Positions 46,299 to 57,697 of a DNA stretch of 62,000 nucleotides are shown one piece after another. Below the pieces are notes generated by a model, which worked only from the letters and a program-made list of their open reading frames with translations, did not search any database and had not been told where the DNA came from. The stretch lies in assembly GCA_009746045.1 (NCBI GenBank), contig RPFO01000296.1, positions 1,620,388 to 1,682,387 of the forward strand, in the 5' to 3' direction. This stretch comes from Mesostigma viride. Taxonomy: Eukaryota > Streptophyta > Mesostigmatophyceae > Mesostigmatales > Mesostigmataceae. Position 1 is the first letter of the stretch. Every line of letters starts with the position of its first letter. Both the position numbers and the translations under genes were made by a program.

Positions 46299-46336
<38 letters not shown>

Positions 46337-48195
46337 TGACTGTGTGACTGCGTGGCTGCTTGGCTGGAAAGGAGGGTGCGTGGCTGTGTGGCTGCGTGGC
46401 TGCGCTGCTGCGTGGCTGCGTGGCTGCGTGGCTGCGCTGCTGCGTGGCTGCGTGGCTGCTTGGCTGGAAAGGAGGGTGCGTGGCTGTGTGGCTGCGTGGC
46501 TGCGCTGCTGCGTGGCTGCGTGGCTGCGCTGCTGCGTGGCTGCGTGGCTGCGTGGCTGCGTGGCTGCGTGGCTGTGTGGCTGCGTGGCTGCGTGGCTGCG
46601 TGGCTGCGTGGCTGGAAAGGAGGGTGCGTGGCTGTGTGGCTGCGTGGCTGCGCTGCTGCGTGGCTGCGTGGCTGCGTGGCTGCTTGGCTGGAAAGGAGGG
46701 TGCGTGGCTGTGTGGCTGCGTGGCTGCGCTGCTGCGTGGCTGCGTGGCTGCGTGGCTGCGTGGCTGCGTGGCTGCGTGGCTGCGTGGCTGGAAAGGAGGG
46801 TGCGTGGCTGTGTGGCTGCGTGGCTGCGCTGCTGCGTGGCTGCGTGGCTGCGCTGCTGCGTGGCTGCGTGGCTGCGTGGCTGTGTGGCTGCGTGGCTGCG
46901 CTGCTGCGTGGCTGCGTGGCTGCGTGGCTGCTTGGCTGGAAAGGAGGGTGCGTGGCTGTGTGGCTGCGTGGCTGCGCTGCTGCGTGGCTGCGTGGCTGCT
47001 TGGCTGGAAAGGAGGGTGCGTGGCTGTGTGGCTGCGTGGCTGCGCTGCTGCGTGGCTGCGTGGCTGCGTGGCTGCGTGGCTGGAAAGGAGGGTGCGTGGC
47101 TGTGTGGCTGCGTGGCTGCGCTGCTGCGTGGCTGCGTGGCTGCGTGGCTGCGTGGCTGCGCTGCTGCGTGGCTGCGTGGCTGCGTGGCTGTGTGGCTGCG
47201 TGGCTGCGTGGCTGCGCTGCTGCGTGGCTGCGTGGCTGCGTGGCTGCGTGGCTGCGTGGCTGCTTGGCTGGAAAGGAGGGTGCGTGGCTGTGTGGCTGCG
47301 TGGCTGCGCTGCTGCGTGGCTGCGTGGCTGCGTGGCTGGAAAGGAGGGTGCGTGGCTGTGTGGCTGCGTGGCTGCGCTGCTGCGTGGCTGCGTGGCTGCG
47401 TGGCTGCGTGGCTGCTTGGCTGGAAAGGAGGGTGCGTGGCTGTGTGGCTGCGTAGCTGCGCTGCTGCGTGGCTGCGTGGCTGCGTGGCTGCGTGGCTGCG
47501 TGGCTGCGTGGCTGCGTGGCTGCGTGGCTGCGTGGCTGCGTGGCTGCGTGGCTGCGTGGCTGCGTGGCTGGAAAGGAGGGTGCGTGGCTGTGTGGCTGCG
47601 TGGCTGCGCTGCTGCGTGGCTGCGTGGCTGCGTGGCTGCGTGGCTGCTTGGCTGGAAAGGAGGGTGCGTGGCTGTGTGGCTGCGTAGCTGCGCTGCTGCG
47701 TGGCTGCGTGGCTGCGTGGCTGCGTGGCTGCGTGGCTGCGTGGCTGCGTGGCTGCGTGGCTGCGTGGCTGCGTGGCTGCGTGGCTGCGTGGCTGCGTGGC
47801 TGGAAAGGAGGGTGCGTGGCTGTGTGGCTGCGTGGCTGCGCTGCTGCGTGGCTGCGTGGCTGCGTGGCTGCGTGGCTGGCTGGGGGGGGGGTGGGTGCCG
47901 GGTGCGTGGATGCGTGGATGTGTGGCTGGGTGGGTGCGTCACTGCGTGGCTGGCTGGCTCTGTGGCTGCGTGGGCGGCTGGATGGCCGGGTCAGCGTGGC
48001 TTCGTGTTCAATGGGATGCTAATATGTTGTTGCCTTTGGATGCCACAGTTCATGGATTCTTTTGTTCACATGCAGGTGCTGCCGTCTTCCCCATCGACGT
48101 CGTCAAGACCGATGTCGCCAAGAAGGATGATGCAATCACTCTCGGCCATGTTTAACTCATGTGGGCCTTCATGGCCATACGGGAAATATTATTGA
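45668..48195 (+). CDS. Candidate spliced gene, Gln/Ser/Pro-rich (low-confidence model)
   Basis: Starts MPDADSRSDDMDELIDLCYAGDD at 45668. The coding signal then moves to another frame with a coiled-coil (MREMQRAMENQSKKVEELG) and poly-Gln from CAG repeats (about 46,020-46,143), then to a third frame reading ALQFPQAASAMSQFPQALSA. Exon 1 would end at 46277 with TTCTTT|GTGAGT, a good donor. An acceptor ACATGCAG ends at 48075, and the phase-0 continuation from 48076 gives 39 codons (VLPSSPSTSSRPMSPRRMMQ) to TGA at 48195. The 1.8-kb intron would hold the poly-G and GCTGCGTG repeats. The frame changes before and in the CAG tract mean the gene is either decayed or has further small introns. Function unknown. 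Confidence 0.35.
46021..46143 (+). repeat. CAG trinucleotide tract
   Basis: About 40 CAG triplets broken by a few CTG and CAA units. It reads poly-Gln, poly-Ser or poly-Ala by frame. Confidence 0.95.
46301..46334. repeat. 34-nt poly-G homopolymer
   Basis: Thirty-four consecutive G on the plus strand, at the edge of the GCTGCGTG array. Its exact length is likely to be unreliable in any assembly. Confidence 0.9.
46335..47880. repeat. 8-bp GCTGCGTG minisatellite
   Basis: Tandem GCTGCGTG octamers with periodic variants GCTGCGCTGCTGCGTG, GCTGTGTG and GCTTGGCTGGAAAGGAGG. The last marks a higher-order unit of variable length. Both strands have long open frames (AWLRGCV... and ATQPRSH...) that are repeat artefacts. 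Confidence 0.92.
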
Positions 48196-48672
48196 ATCAT
48201 TTCTTTGACACTGAGTTGGCACTACGCAACACCTTTGATGCACATGAGTGCAGGGCGCATGTGTTGAAACCATGCAACCATGGCGATCCCTCAAAAAGTT
48301 TGGTTATGTAATAAGTGACACAATTATTCCGGACGTATGATGGCCCAACGTCCTGTAAGGTTGAGTTGTCTTGGAGGAGGAGCGTGATGACCGCGGAAGC
48401 CGCGTGGGTGTCTGTAGTGCTATATCTTGAAGATGTACGGTCTTGGAAGAGTTATGGTCTTGGAATCATATAATAATGAGCTTGGAATAAAGTTGCGGGC
48501 AGCCTTCAATTGGCATATGTTGTCTCATTGCGTTAATGGGTCAATTGTCTTAGTTTATATAATGTATATCTTGGGAAACTCATTGCTTCAATAAAATGCA
48601 TGCTAGGCGCAATCAACCCCCACAAACACATCTGAAAACTGCACAGTGCATCAAATGTATCCTAGACAAAAA
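48196..48672. other. Right subterminal region of the DNA transposon
   Basis: 477 bp without a gene. A second copy of the inner motif AAATGTATCCTA lies at about 48,655, just inside the right inverted repeat. Confidence 0.6.
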
Positions 48673-48701
48673 AATGTATCCTAATCCGGTAAAACCACCC
48701 A

Positions 48702-49418
48702 CGTACATACACCGCGCACGCAAGGGGCGGCTGCACACATACGTACCTACACCGCGCACGCAAGGGGCGACTGCACACCCATGTACATCCACCGCGCACG
48801 CAAGGGCCGGCTGCACACACACGTACACACACCATGCACGCAAGGGCCGGCTGCACACACACGTACATACACCGCGCACGCAAGGGGCGGCTGCACACAC
48901 ACGTACACACACCGCGCACGCAAGGGGCAGCTGCACACACACGTACATACACCATGCACGCAAGGGGCTGCACACACACTTACACACACCTTGCACGCAA
49001 GGGCCAGCATGCACACACACTGCATGGCATACACCGCCCACGCAAGGGGCGGCTGCACACACGTACATACACCGCGCACGCAAGGGGCGGCTGCACACAC
49101 ACGTACATACACCGCGCACGCAATTAAGGGGAAACTGTCCACACATGGACATACACTGCGCACGGAAGGGGCGGCTGCATTAACACGTACATACACCGCG
49201 CACGCAAGGGGCGGCTGCACACACACGTACATACACCATGCACGCAAGGGGCGGCTGCACACACATGTACATCCACCGCGCACGCAAGGGGCGAGTGCAC
49301 ACACACGTACACACACCGCGCACGCAAGGGGCGGCTGCACACACACGTACACACACCATGCACGCAATTGCCGGCATGCACACACACGTACATCCACCGC
49401 GCACGCAAGGGGCAACTG
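48702..49418. repeat. 40-bp minisatellite array, block 7
   Basis: Eighteen or so monomers between the DNA transposon (TSD ACG) and E5 (TSD AACTG). Confidence 0.95.
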
Positions 49419-50036
49419 TGTCAAAAATGTCATGCTGTGACCATGGGAGGTTGTTGATATTACATTAATAATGATGACCTCATTTACGACTTTGTCATGA
49501 TGGAAATATTTTGTCAACCACCATGGCTGAAAGGTGCCATTTTCTAGAATAGTGGTGGTCAGAAAAGATAAAAAGTGGCGTGTAGCCCAGCCACCACCTA
49601 TATGGCTGGTCGGCAGGACCACAACATAATTAACTTAACATGACAGCTAGGCAACACTTAACCAGTGCTAGATGCTGCCTGCTGGCAAATCATGGTTGTA
49701 CCATGGCAGACAGAATTAGGTACGCCTAGCTGACGGTCCAGGTACCACGAATTGAATTATTGGCGCCTGTCCTATATGGGCCATGCGCCACATGACACGA
49801 CATGGATTGTACTACAGTGCCGTATAGTGACCAGGCACATATATATGAAAAGACTCATAACTTTCTACCTAGAGCTCAGATCAAGGTGATTCTAGTGGCA
49901 AAGTTGTAGCCAAACATGAGCTCTACGCAGTCATACTGGCGTTGTAGGTTGTTCTGACTTAACTACGGACTACCCGAACTTTATCTAGATTAGTAAGTGC
50001 TAGACTTGTCAGGCATATTGGGGCATATTCCTGACA
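49419..50036 (-). repeat. E5 3' LTR
   Basis: 618-bp copy of 51519-52134 with CTAGAA where the other copy has AGAA. Confidence 0.9.
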
Positions 50037-51518
50037 TGCCCCTTGCACCAAATGCCGTATACAAGCTCACCCCCCCTGGCAAGTAACACATGGATAGTGA
50101 GGGTAGTCGGGTATAAAGAAACCCAGGCTCTCCCCCCCTTACACGGCTAACCCGGTCATGCTGAAAGGAGAAATAGGCAAGAGTAGCAGTTGGAGCTAAG
50201 GGTCACATGGCCCCCAAGTGGCCCTGGGAGTGCGCCAGGTGAAGAACAGGGTGCCCCAGGTCACGTAGAAATACTGGGAAGAAAAACAAGGACTGGATCC
50301 AGCTCGGCCCCGTGTGTAGATGCCCCTGGAAGGGTGCCCCCCTTGGAGTAATAATCAGCAGAAATCGTGGACGTAAAAGCTGGTAATGGCAGGAGTCGCT
50401 CTGGAATCATTTATCAGGAGCTGGCGACGACCGCAGTGGGTGTGAGCAGCTACAGGCACCTAGCTGCAGTGACTACTAACCGCTGACTAGACGGCTGCGT
50501 ACTGCTGGCTGGTGGCATTGATGCTGGTCTGAAGTGGCGATTTGGCTGGCAGGTACGTGCAGCTGGCTGCAACTACTACTAAGAGCTGATCAGGCTGCTG
50601 TGTGTTGCTGGCTGCTGCGACTGTGTGCTGCCATGCTGATGGGGTGCTGGTAGGTATCTGCAGCTGGTTGCAACAACTACCACAAGCGAGTCAGGCTGTG
50701 GTGTGTGGCTGACTGCTGCTACTATATCCTATCATGCTGTATGGCGCGTGCTGGGTACTGCACTACGGCTGCGTGCGGCAGTTGGCTGTCACTGGCCACT
50801 TAACTAATGACGGCTGCTGCGGCTGGCGAGCGGCATTTAAACGAGCTGTTTCCCATTGAAGAAAAGCCAAGGGTGCGAGAGGAGAACCAGGTGGATGCTG
50901 CAAGATTTCCCCGCACCGACGTGGGATGGAGCATTGTAGTTGATGCCGTTGTAGTGGTCCGTGCATAGCTGCTCATGTACGATGGTGCTTCCAAACCATG
51001 GCGACTGGCAAAAAATCTGAATAATGCTTGGCTGGAACTAGGAAAAAGAAACCCCATGTCGCCTGGAAGGTGGCCCACCGTTTAAAACATTTGTGGTCGC
51101 TTTATGTAGGCGCCATCAAGCTCGTTGTATTCTCAGAAGAACAAAGGGGTCTTGGGCTTTGCAAGGCTGGTCACGGCTGGCAACCGGTAGTCGCCCAGGG
51201 TAATAAAATAAAGCGTGAACCGCTGCGCTCAAGTGCCGACAATGTAGAAATCTGAATGTTTAGTGAAGCTCATGCAAGAGGTCGTTTAAGGTCGAAATTC
51301 GGAGCAAACAGGGCCTGCCGCAAGAAAATTCGTAGCCGACGCAATACTCCACGGAATGACGCCGGACTTGGTTCAATAGATGCGCAATTTGATGCTGATT
51401 CCGTGGACATGTTGAGTGGCACCAACGGATTAGAATTCCGAAAGTTCTTGCCGAAATGCTGCCCAGGCAAAAATTTGCCCGATTTGGAAAGATCACAACC
51501 CCCCTCATTCCGATGCCA
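50037..51518. other. E5 interior
   Basis: 1.48 kb with no supported gene. CTGCTGGCTGGTGG-type tracts run from about 50,480 to 50,760, as in E4. Confidence 0.6.
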
Positions 51519-52134
51519 TGTCAAAAATGTCATGCTGTGACCATGGGAGGTTGTTGATATTACATTAATAATGATGACCTCATTTACGACTTTGTCATGA
51601 TGGAAATATTTTGTCAACCACCATGGCTGAAAGGTGCCATTTTAGAATAGTGGTGGTCAGAAAAGATAAAAAGTGGCGTGTAGCCCAGCCACCACCTATA
51701 TGGCTGGTCGGCAGGACCACAACATAATTAACTTAACATGACAGCTAGGCAACACTTAACCAGTGCTAGATGCTGCCTGCTGGCAAATCATGGTTGTACC
51801 ATGGCAGACAGAATTAGGTACGCCTAGCTGACGGTCCAGGTACCACGAATTGAATTATTGGCGCCTGTCCTATATGGGCCATGCGCCACATGACACGACA
51901 TGGATTGTACTACAGTGCCGTATAGTGACCAGGCACATATATATGAAAAGACTCATAACTTTCTACCTAGAGCTCAGATCAAGGTGATTCTAGTGGCAAA
52001 GTTGTAGCCAAACATGAGCTCTACGCAGTCATACTGGCGTTGTAGGTTGTTCTGACTTAACTACGGACTACCCGAACTTTATCTAGATTAGTAAGTGCTA
52101 GACTTGTCAGGCATATTGGGGCATATTCCTGACA
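51519..52134 (-). repeat. E5 5' LTR
   Basis: 616-bp LTR adjoining the diverged primer-binding site. Confidence 0.9.
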
Positions 52135-52625
52135 AACTGCACACACATGTACACACACCGCGCACGCTTGGGGCAGCTGCACTCACATGTACACACACCG
52201 CGCACGCAAGGGCCGGCTGCACACACACTTACATACACCGCGCACGCAAGGGGCAACTGCACACACATGTACACACACCGCGCACGCAAGGGCCGGCTGC
52301 ACACACACGTACATACACCGCGCACGCAAGGGGAAACTGCCCACACATGGACATACACTGCGCACGCAAGGGGCGGCTGCATTAACACGTACATACACCG
52401 CGCACGCAAGGGCCGGCATGCACACACACGTACATACACCGCCCATGTAAGGGGCGGCTGCACACACACGTACACACACCATGCACGCAAGGGCCGGCAT
52501 GCACACACAGTATACACACACCGCGCACGCAAGGGGCGGCTGCACACACACGTACATACACTGCGCACGCAAGGGGCTGCTGCACACACACTTACACTCA
52601 CCATGCACGCAAGGGGCGGCTGCAC
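52135..52625. repeat. 40-bp minisatellite array, block 8
   Basis: Twelve or so monomers from the AACTG duplication to ...GGCTGCAC, where SDR2 begins. Confidence 0.95.
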
Positions 52626-52941
52626 TTTGTGAGCTCACGCTCGTTCTATCTATGACCTGCGGAAGTCTCAAAGGGGGAGGGGAGGCCGCAGTAGACAGGT
52701 CTGACTAGGTAGCCAGTACTAGGGGGGGGGGTACGGTGTTGTGGGGGGGGGGGTACCGGGGACGGTACTGTGGACCGGGTCCAATTTGTGTTGTGGACCG
52801 GGGGCAGTCCTGTGGACCGGGGACGGCGCGGCGCCACTGGCCTGTTGGTCAGTGGGCTGGCGTCCGTCACCCCACCTACGACTAGGTAGACGGTGGATAC
52901 TTAGGGTTGTGGCGGGGCAACAACCACTCCTCTTTGCAGCT
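52626..52941 (+). repeat. SDR2 repeat A1
   Basis: 316-bp direct repeat of 54092-54407, from TTTGTGAGCTCACGC to CTCTTTGCAGCT. Confidence 0.88.
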
Positions 52942-53884
52942 GTGTCGACGGCCCACTGACGGCGTGTGTGCACTGCTATGGCGGTGCCGAATGTAAATCA
53001 CAGCTACCGGCCTCCGAATTATTATTCGGGGGCCTGTTTTATTTAAGGTTATGACGGCTGCGCGACGGGGGTCGGCAGCACCCCAATAACTTGCCGTTCG
53101 AAGTGCAGGCGGTAGCTGCCAGTGCCAGATTGCTTTATTTCTGCTGCGTTGTACTCGCCACCCCGGGCTCGCGGGAGGGGTCTGGATAGACGCGGGAGTG
53201 ACTCTTGATCGGACAACTAAAGCGGGGCAGTCGTGGTGCTAGGGTGGCAACAGCTACAGGCGGAGGGGGAATACGCCGCAGGCAAGTTCGTTGTGTATCG
53301 TATGTGCTGGGCCTGGCTAATGAATATCGTCAAGAATAGTGCATGAGCGCGCTATACGAGCATGGGAAGAAGGGGGAATCGAGCCCCCAGGCCAGCATAG
53401 GAGCGGGGTGGCTGCAGCCCCAGCGCCAGGGGGGGCAGCACCCTAAACAGCCTAACATTTCCTCGTGCCAAGTGAGGCGATAGCGGCCGGCGGCCAGCGC
53501 GGAATGGCGGGGTCGTTGCCGCGTAATTTAAGCGGGGACGAGTTGTTGGGGATACTGACGGTGTACAGCGGGGAAGGGGAAGGATGTTAGGGCGGGGCGA
53601 TAGCGGATCCCAGACGCAGCTGCGTCATTGGGGTGCCGGGGGTGCTATGCCTGTGAAGAAAGGTGTACAAAGAATTGCCGAGCCTGCAGGGGTGGCTGCC
53701 GAGGGCAGTGCCCACATGGGTGAGAACCCCCCCGCAGTGGGGGGTCCCTACGGGGATACTTTTGGCTTCCCCCTTGTATTGCCGCCTGGTTAATGAAGCA
53801 CTGGTAGCGGCAGGGGACAAGGGGGGCGACGAGAAGTCTGGGCCATACGACAGCTTGCGGCCAAGTGGCCAGGTAGTGGGTGCG
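52942..53884. other. SDR2 internal region
   Basis: 943 bp present once. G-rich, with only short reading frames and none recognised. Confidence 0.55.
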
Positions 53885-54091
53885 GGATGTTACAAAGCCC
53901 AGGTCCTCTTGACTGGCCCAGGTCCTTATGACTGGTATGATGTTTCGGCCCTTGTTGTGTGGCCTAGTTAGCTTAGAAACTGCAGATTCTTAGGTTAGCT
54001 AATGGCTTGGACGTGTGCCTAACACGTATTTGTAATAAACATGTTTCTCTGGCAGCCCCTCACTCCAATGGAACTAAAGCAGCAATTGGAT
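53885..54091 (+). repeat. SDR2 repeat B1
   Basis: 207-bp direct repeat of 54435-54641, from GGATGTTACAAAGCCC to CAGCAATTGGAT, directly joined to A2. Confidence 0.88.
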
Positions 54092-54407
54092 TTTGTGAGC
54101 TCACGCTCGTTCTATCTATGACCTGCGGAAGTCTCAAAGGGGGAGGGGAGGCCGCAGTAGACAGGTCTGACTAGGTAGCCAGTACTAGGGGGGGGGGTAC
54201 GGTGTTGTGGGGGGGGGGGTACCGGGGACGGTACTGTGGACCGGGTCCAATTTGTGTTGTGGACCGGGGGCAGTCCTGTGGACCGGGGACGGCGCGGCGC
54301 CACTGGCCTGTTGGTCAGTGGGCTGGCGTCCGTCACCCCACCTACGACTAGGTAGACGGTGGATACTTAGGGTTGTGGCGGGGCAACAACCACTCCTCTT
54401 TGCAGCT
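54092..54407 (+). repeat. SDR2 repeat A2
   Basis: Second copy of A1, same length, ending at the C-rich spacer. Confidence 0.88.
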
Positions 54408-54434
54408 CCCACCCACCCACCCTTGCTGCCAGAC
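54408..54434 (-). other. A2/B2 spacer of SDR2 with four-run CCC motif (G4 on minus strand)
   Basis: The first 15 bases are CCCACCCACCCACCC, four C triplets with single-base loops, followed by TTGCTGCCAGAC. It occupies the same A2/B2 boundary as the spacer in SDR1. Confidence 0.8.
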
Positions 54435-54641
54435 GGATGTTACAAAGCCCAGGTCCTCTTGACTGGCCCAGGTCCTTATGACTGGTATGATGTTTCGGCC
54501 CTTGTTGTGTGGCCTAGTTAGCTTAGAAACTGCAGATTCTTAGGTTAGCTAATGGCTTGGACGTGTGCCTAACACGTATTTGTAATAAACATGTTTCTCT
54601 GGCAGCCCCTCACTCCAATGGAACTAAAGCAGCAATTGGAT
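54435..54641 (+). repeat. SDR2 repeat B2
   Basis: 207-bp copy of B1 ending at the array monomer. Confidence 0.88.
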
Positions 54642-57430
54642 ACACACGTACATACACCGCGCACGCAAGGGACGGCTGCACACACACGTACATACACCGC
54701 GCACGCAAGGGGCAACTGCCCGCACATGTACATCCACCGCGCACGCAATTAAGGGACGGCTGCACACACACGTACATACACCGCGCACGCAAGGGGCAAC
54801 GGCACTCACATGTACATACACCATGCACGCAAGGGGCGGCTGCACACACACGTACATACACCGCGCACGCAAGGGGCTGCTGCACACACACTTACACACA
54901 CAATGCACGCAATTAGGGGCGACGGCACTCACATGTACATACTCTTGGGCGGCTGCACTCACATGTACATACACCGCGCATGCAAGGGGCAACTGCACAC
55001 ACACGTACACACACCATGCACGCAAGGGCCGGCATGCACACACACGTACATACACTGCGCACGCAAGGGGCAACTGCACACACACGTACACACACCATGC
55101 ACGGAAGGGACGGCTGCACTCACATGTACACACACCATGCACGCAAGGGCCGGCTGCACACACACGTACATACACCATGCACGCAAGGGGCTGCACACAC
55201 ACTTACACACCACCTTGCACGCAAGGGCCGGCATGCACACACACTGGCATACACCGCGCACGCAAGGGGCGGCTGCACACACGTACATACACCGCGCACG
55301 CAAGGGGCGAGTGCACACACACGTACACACACCGCGCACGCAATTAAGGGACGGCTGCACACACACGTACATACACCGCGCACGCAAGGGGCAACGGCAC
55401 TCACATGTACATCCACCATGCACGCAAGGGGCGGCTGCACACACACGTACACACACCATGCACGCAAGGACAAGGATTCACACACATGTACACACACAAA
55501 GCACGCAAGGGGCTGCTGCACACACACGTACATACACCGCGCACGCAAGGGGCGGCTGCACTCACATGTACACACACCACGCACGCAAGGGGCGGCTGCA
55601 CACACACGTACATACACTGCGCACGCACGGGGCGACTGCACACACATGTACATAAACCATGCACGCAAGGGGCGGCTGCACACACATGTACATACACCGC
55701 GCACGCAAGGGGCGAGTGCAAACACATGTACATACACCGCGCACGCAAGGACAAGGATGCACACACATGTACATACACCGCGCACGCAAGGGGCGGCTGC
55801 ACACACACGTACATACACCGCGCACGCAAGGGGCGAGTGCGCACACACGTACATACACCGCGCACGCAAGGGGCGGCTGCACACACACGTACATACACCG
55901 CGCACGCACGGGGCCAGTGCAAGCACATGTACATACACCATGCACGCAAGGGGCGGCTGCACACACATGTACATACACCGCGCACGCAAGGGGCGAGTGC
56001 AAACACATGTACATACACCGCGCACGCAAGGGGCAACTGCCCGCACATGTACATCCACCGCACACGCAAGGGGCGGCTGCACACACATGTACATACACCG
56101 CGCACGCAAGGGGCGGCTGCACACACACGTACATACACCGCGCACGCAAGGGGCGAGTGCGCACACACGTACATACACCGCGCACGCAAGGGGGGGCTGC
56201 ACACACACGTACATACACCGCGCACGCAAGGGGCCAGTGCAAGCACATGTACATACACCATGCACGCAAGGGCCGGCATGCACAGAAACGTACATACACC
56301 GCGCACGCAAGGGGCTGCTGCACACACACGTACACACACCATGCACGCACGGGGCGGCTGCACACACACGTACATCCACTGCGCACGCACGGGGCCGGCG
56401 ACTGCACACACATGTACATAAACCATGCACGCAAGGGGCGGCTGCACACACATGTACATCCACCGCGCACGCAAGGGGCGAGTGCAAACACATGTACATA
56501 CACCGCGCACGCAAGGACAAGGATGCACACACATGTACATACACCGCGCACGCAAGGGGCGGCTGCACACGCACGTACATACACCGCGCACGCAAGGGGC
56601 GGCTGCACACACACGTACATACACCGCGCACGCACGGGGCCAGTGCAAGCACATGTACATACACCATGCACGCAAGGGGCGGCTGCACACACATGTACAT
56701 ACACCGCGCACGCAAGGGGCGAGTGCAAACACATGTACATACACCGCGCACGCAAGGGGCAACTGCCCGCACATGTACATCCACCGCGCACGCAAGGGGC
56801 GGCTGCACACACATGTACACACACCATGCACGCAAGGACAAGGATGCACACACATGTACACACACCATGCACGCAAGGGGCGGCTGCACACACACGTACA
56901 CACACCGCGCACGCAAGGGGCGAGTGCAAACACATGTACATACACCATGCACGCAAGGACAAGGATGCACACACATGTACACACACCATGCACGCAAGGG
57001 GCGGCTGCACACACACGTACATACACAATGCACGGTTGGGGCGACGGCACTCACATGTACATACACCATGCACGCAAGGACAAGGATGCACACACATGTA
57101 CATACACCGCGCACGCAAGGGGCGGCTGCACACACACGTACATACACCGCGCACGCAAGGGGCGAGTGCGCACACACGTACATCCACCGCGCACGCAAGG
57201 GGCGGCTGCACACACACGTACATACACCGCGCACGCAATGGGCGAGTGCAAACACATGTACATACACCGCGCACGCAAGGGGCGGCTGCACACACACGTA
57301 CACACACCATGCACGCAAGGGCCGGCATGCACACACACGTACATACACCGCGCACGCAAGGGGCGGCTGCACAGAAACGTACACACACCGCGCACGCAAG
57401 GGCCGGCTGCACACACATGTACATACACCT
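54642..57430. repeat. 40-bp minisatellite array, block 9 (right end)
   Basis: About 70 monomers, more diverged in type: CAAGGACAAGGATGCAC, GGGGCCAGTGCAAGCAC, GAGTGCGCACACACG and CACGGGGCG variants appear mainly or only here, as expected near an array edge. It decays into simple CA-rich repeats at about 57,430. Confidence 0.95.
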
Positions 57431-57600
57431 TGCACGTACAACACACAACACACACACACAACAAAAAATTATATACACACACACACGCACACGCACACGC
57501 ACACGCACACGCACACGCACACGCACACGCACAACACACACAACACACACAACACACACACGCACACGTGAACAACACACACACACAACAATTATAATAT
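57431..57600. repeat. CACACG/ACAACAC simple repeats at the array edge
   Basis: Runs of (CACACG)n and AACACACAC. They form the right border of the minisatellite and may be its degenerate end or its source. Confidence 0.9.
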
Positions 57601-57697
57601 TAGTGTAGTATATCAAACAAAATAGTAATAAAGTATTTGCAAGCGTACTTCGTGTGAATTATGTGTAGACGAGAATAGAAGCTAAACAAAACTCTAA

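Larger units (their letters stand above)
39051..48701. mobile_element. 9.65-kb DNA transposon with 29-bp terminal inverted repeats
   Basis: Perfect 29-bp inverted repeats lie at 39051-39079 and 48673-48701. The outer end is GGGTGGTTTTACCGG, followed by ATTAGGATACATTT. The target duplication is ACG (39048-39050 and 48702-48704), and the empty site is a normal monomer. An inner ATGTATCC repeat lies near each end (about 39,090 and 48,655). A 3-bp duplication occurs in PIF/Harbinger, CACTA, Zator and Academ elements; the ends are not CACTA and the target is not TWA. No transposase motif was found, so the superfamily is open. The interior holds two broken or spliced gene models and four families of tandem repeats. 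Confidence 0.8.
49419..52134 (-). mobile_element. Non-coding LTR element E5
   Basis: 2,716 bp with LTRs of 618 bp (49419-50036) and 616 bp (51519-52134), TG...CA ends and TSD AACTG at 49414-49418 and 52135-52139. On the minus strand TGGCATCGGAATG (51506-51518) is a diverged tRNA-iMet primer site, and a CAAGGGGCA purine tract precedes the 3' LTR. The LTRs differ by a 2-bp indel near 49,542. No Gag or Pol coding is seen. The interior resembles E4 near the purine-tract end. Confidence 0.92.
52626..54641. mobile_element. Split-direct-repeat element SDR2
   Basis: 2,016 bp with A1 (52626-52941, 316 bp), internal (52942-53884), B1 (53885-54091, 207 bp), A2 (54092-54407, 316 bp), a 27-bp spacer and B2 (54435-54641, 207 bp). 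The layout matches SDR1 but the sequence is unrelated. Flanks ...CTGCAC and ACACACGTAC... rejoin to the exact monomer, so no target duplication is detectable, although one of a few CA units could hide in the array. A starts at the 10-bp palindrome GTGAGCTCAC, and B ends CAATTGGAT. Poly-G tracts lie in A. No protein is supported. Confidence 0.7.

Noticed and set aside
46173-48195. Long AWLRGCV and ATQPRSH repeat proteins
   Set aside because: Artefact of the stop-free GCTGCGTG octamer array.
53584-53971. Short frames within SDR2
   Set aside because: Under 105 codons, G-rich, overlapping on both strands, no domain.
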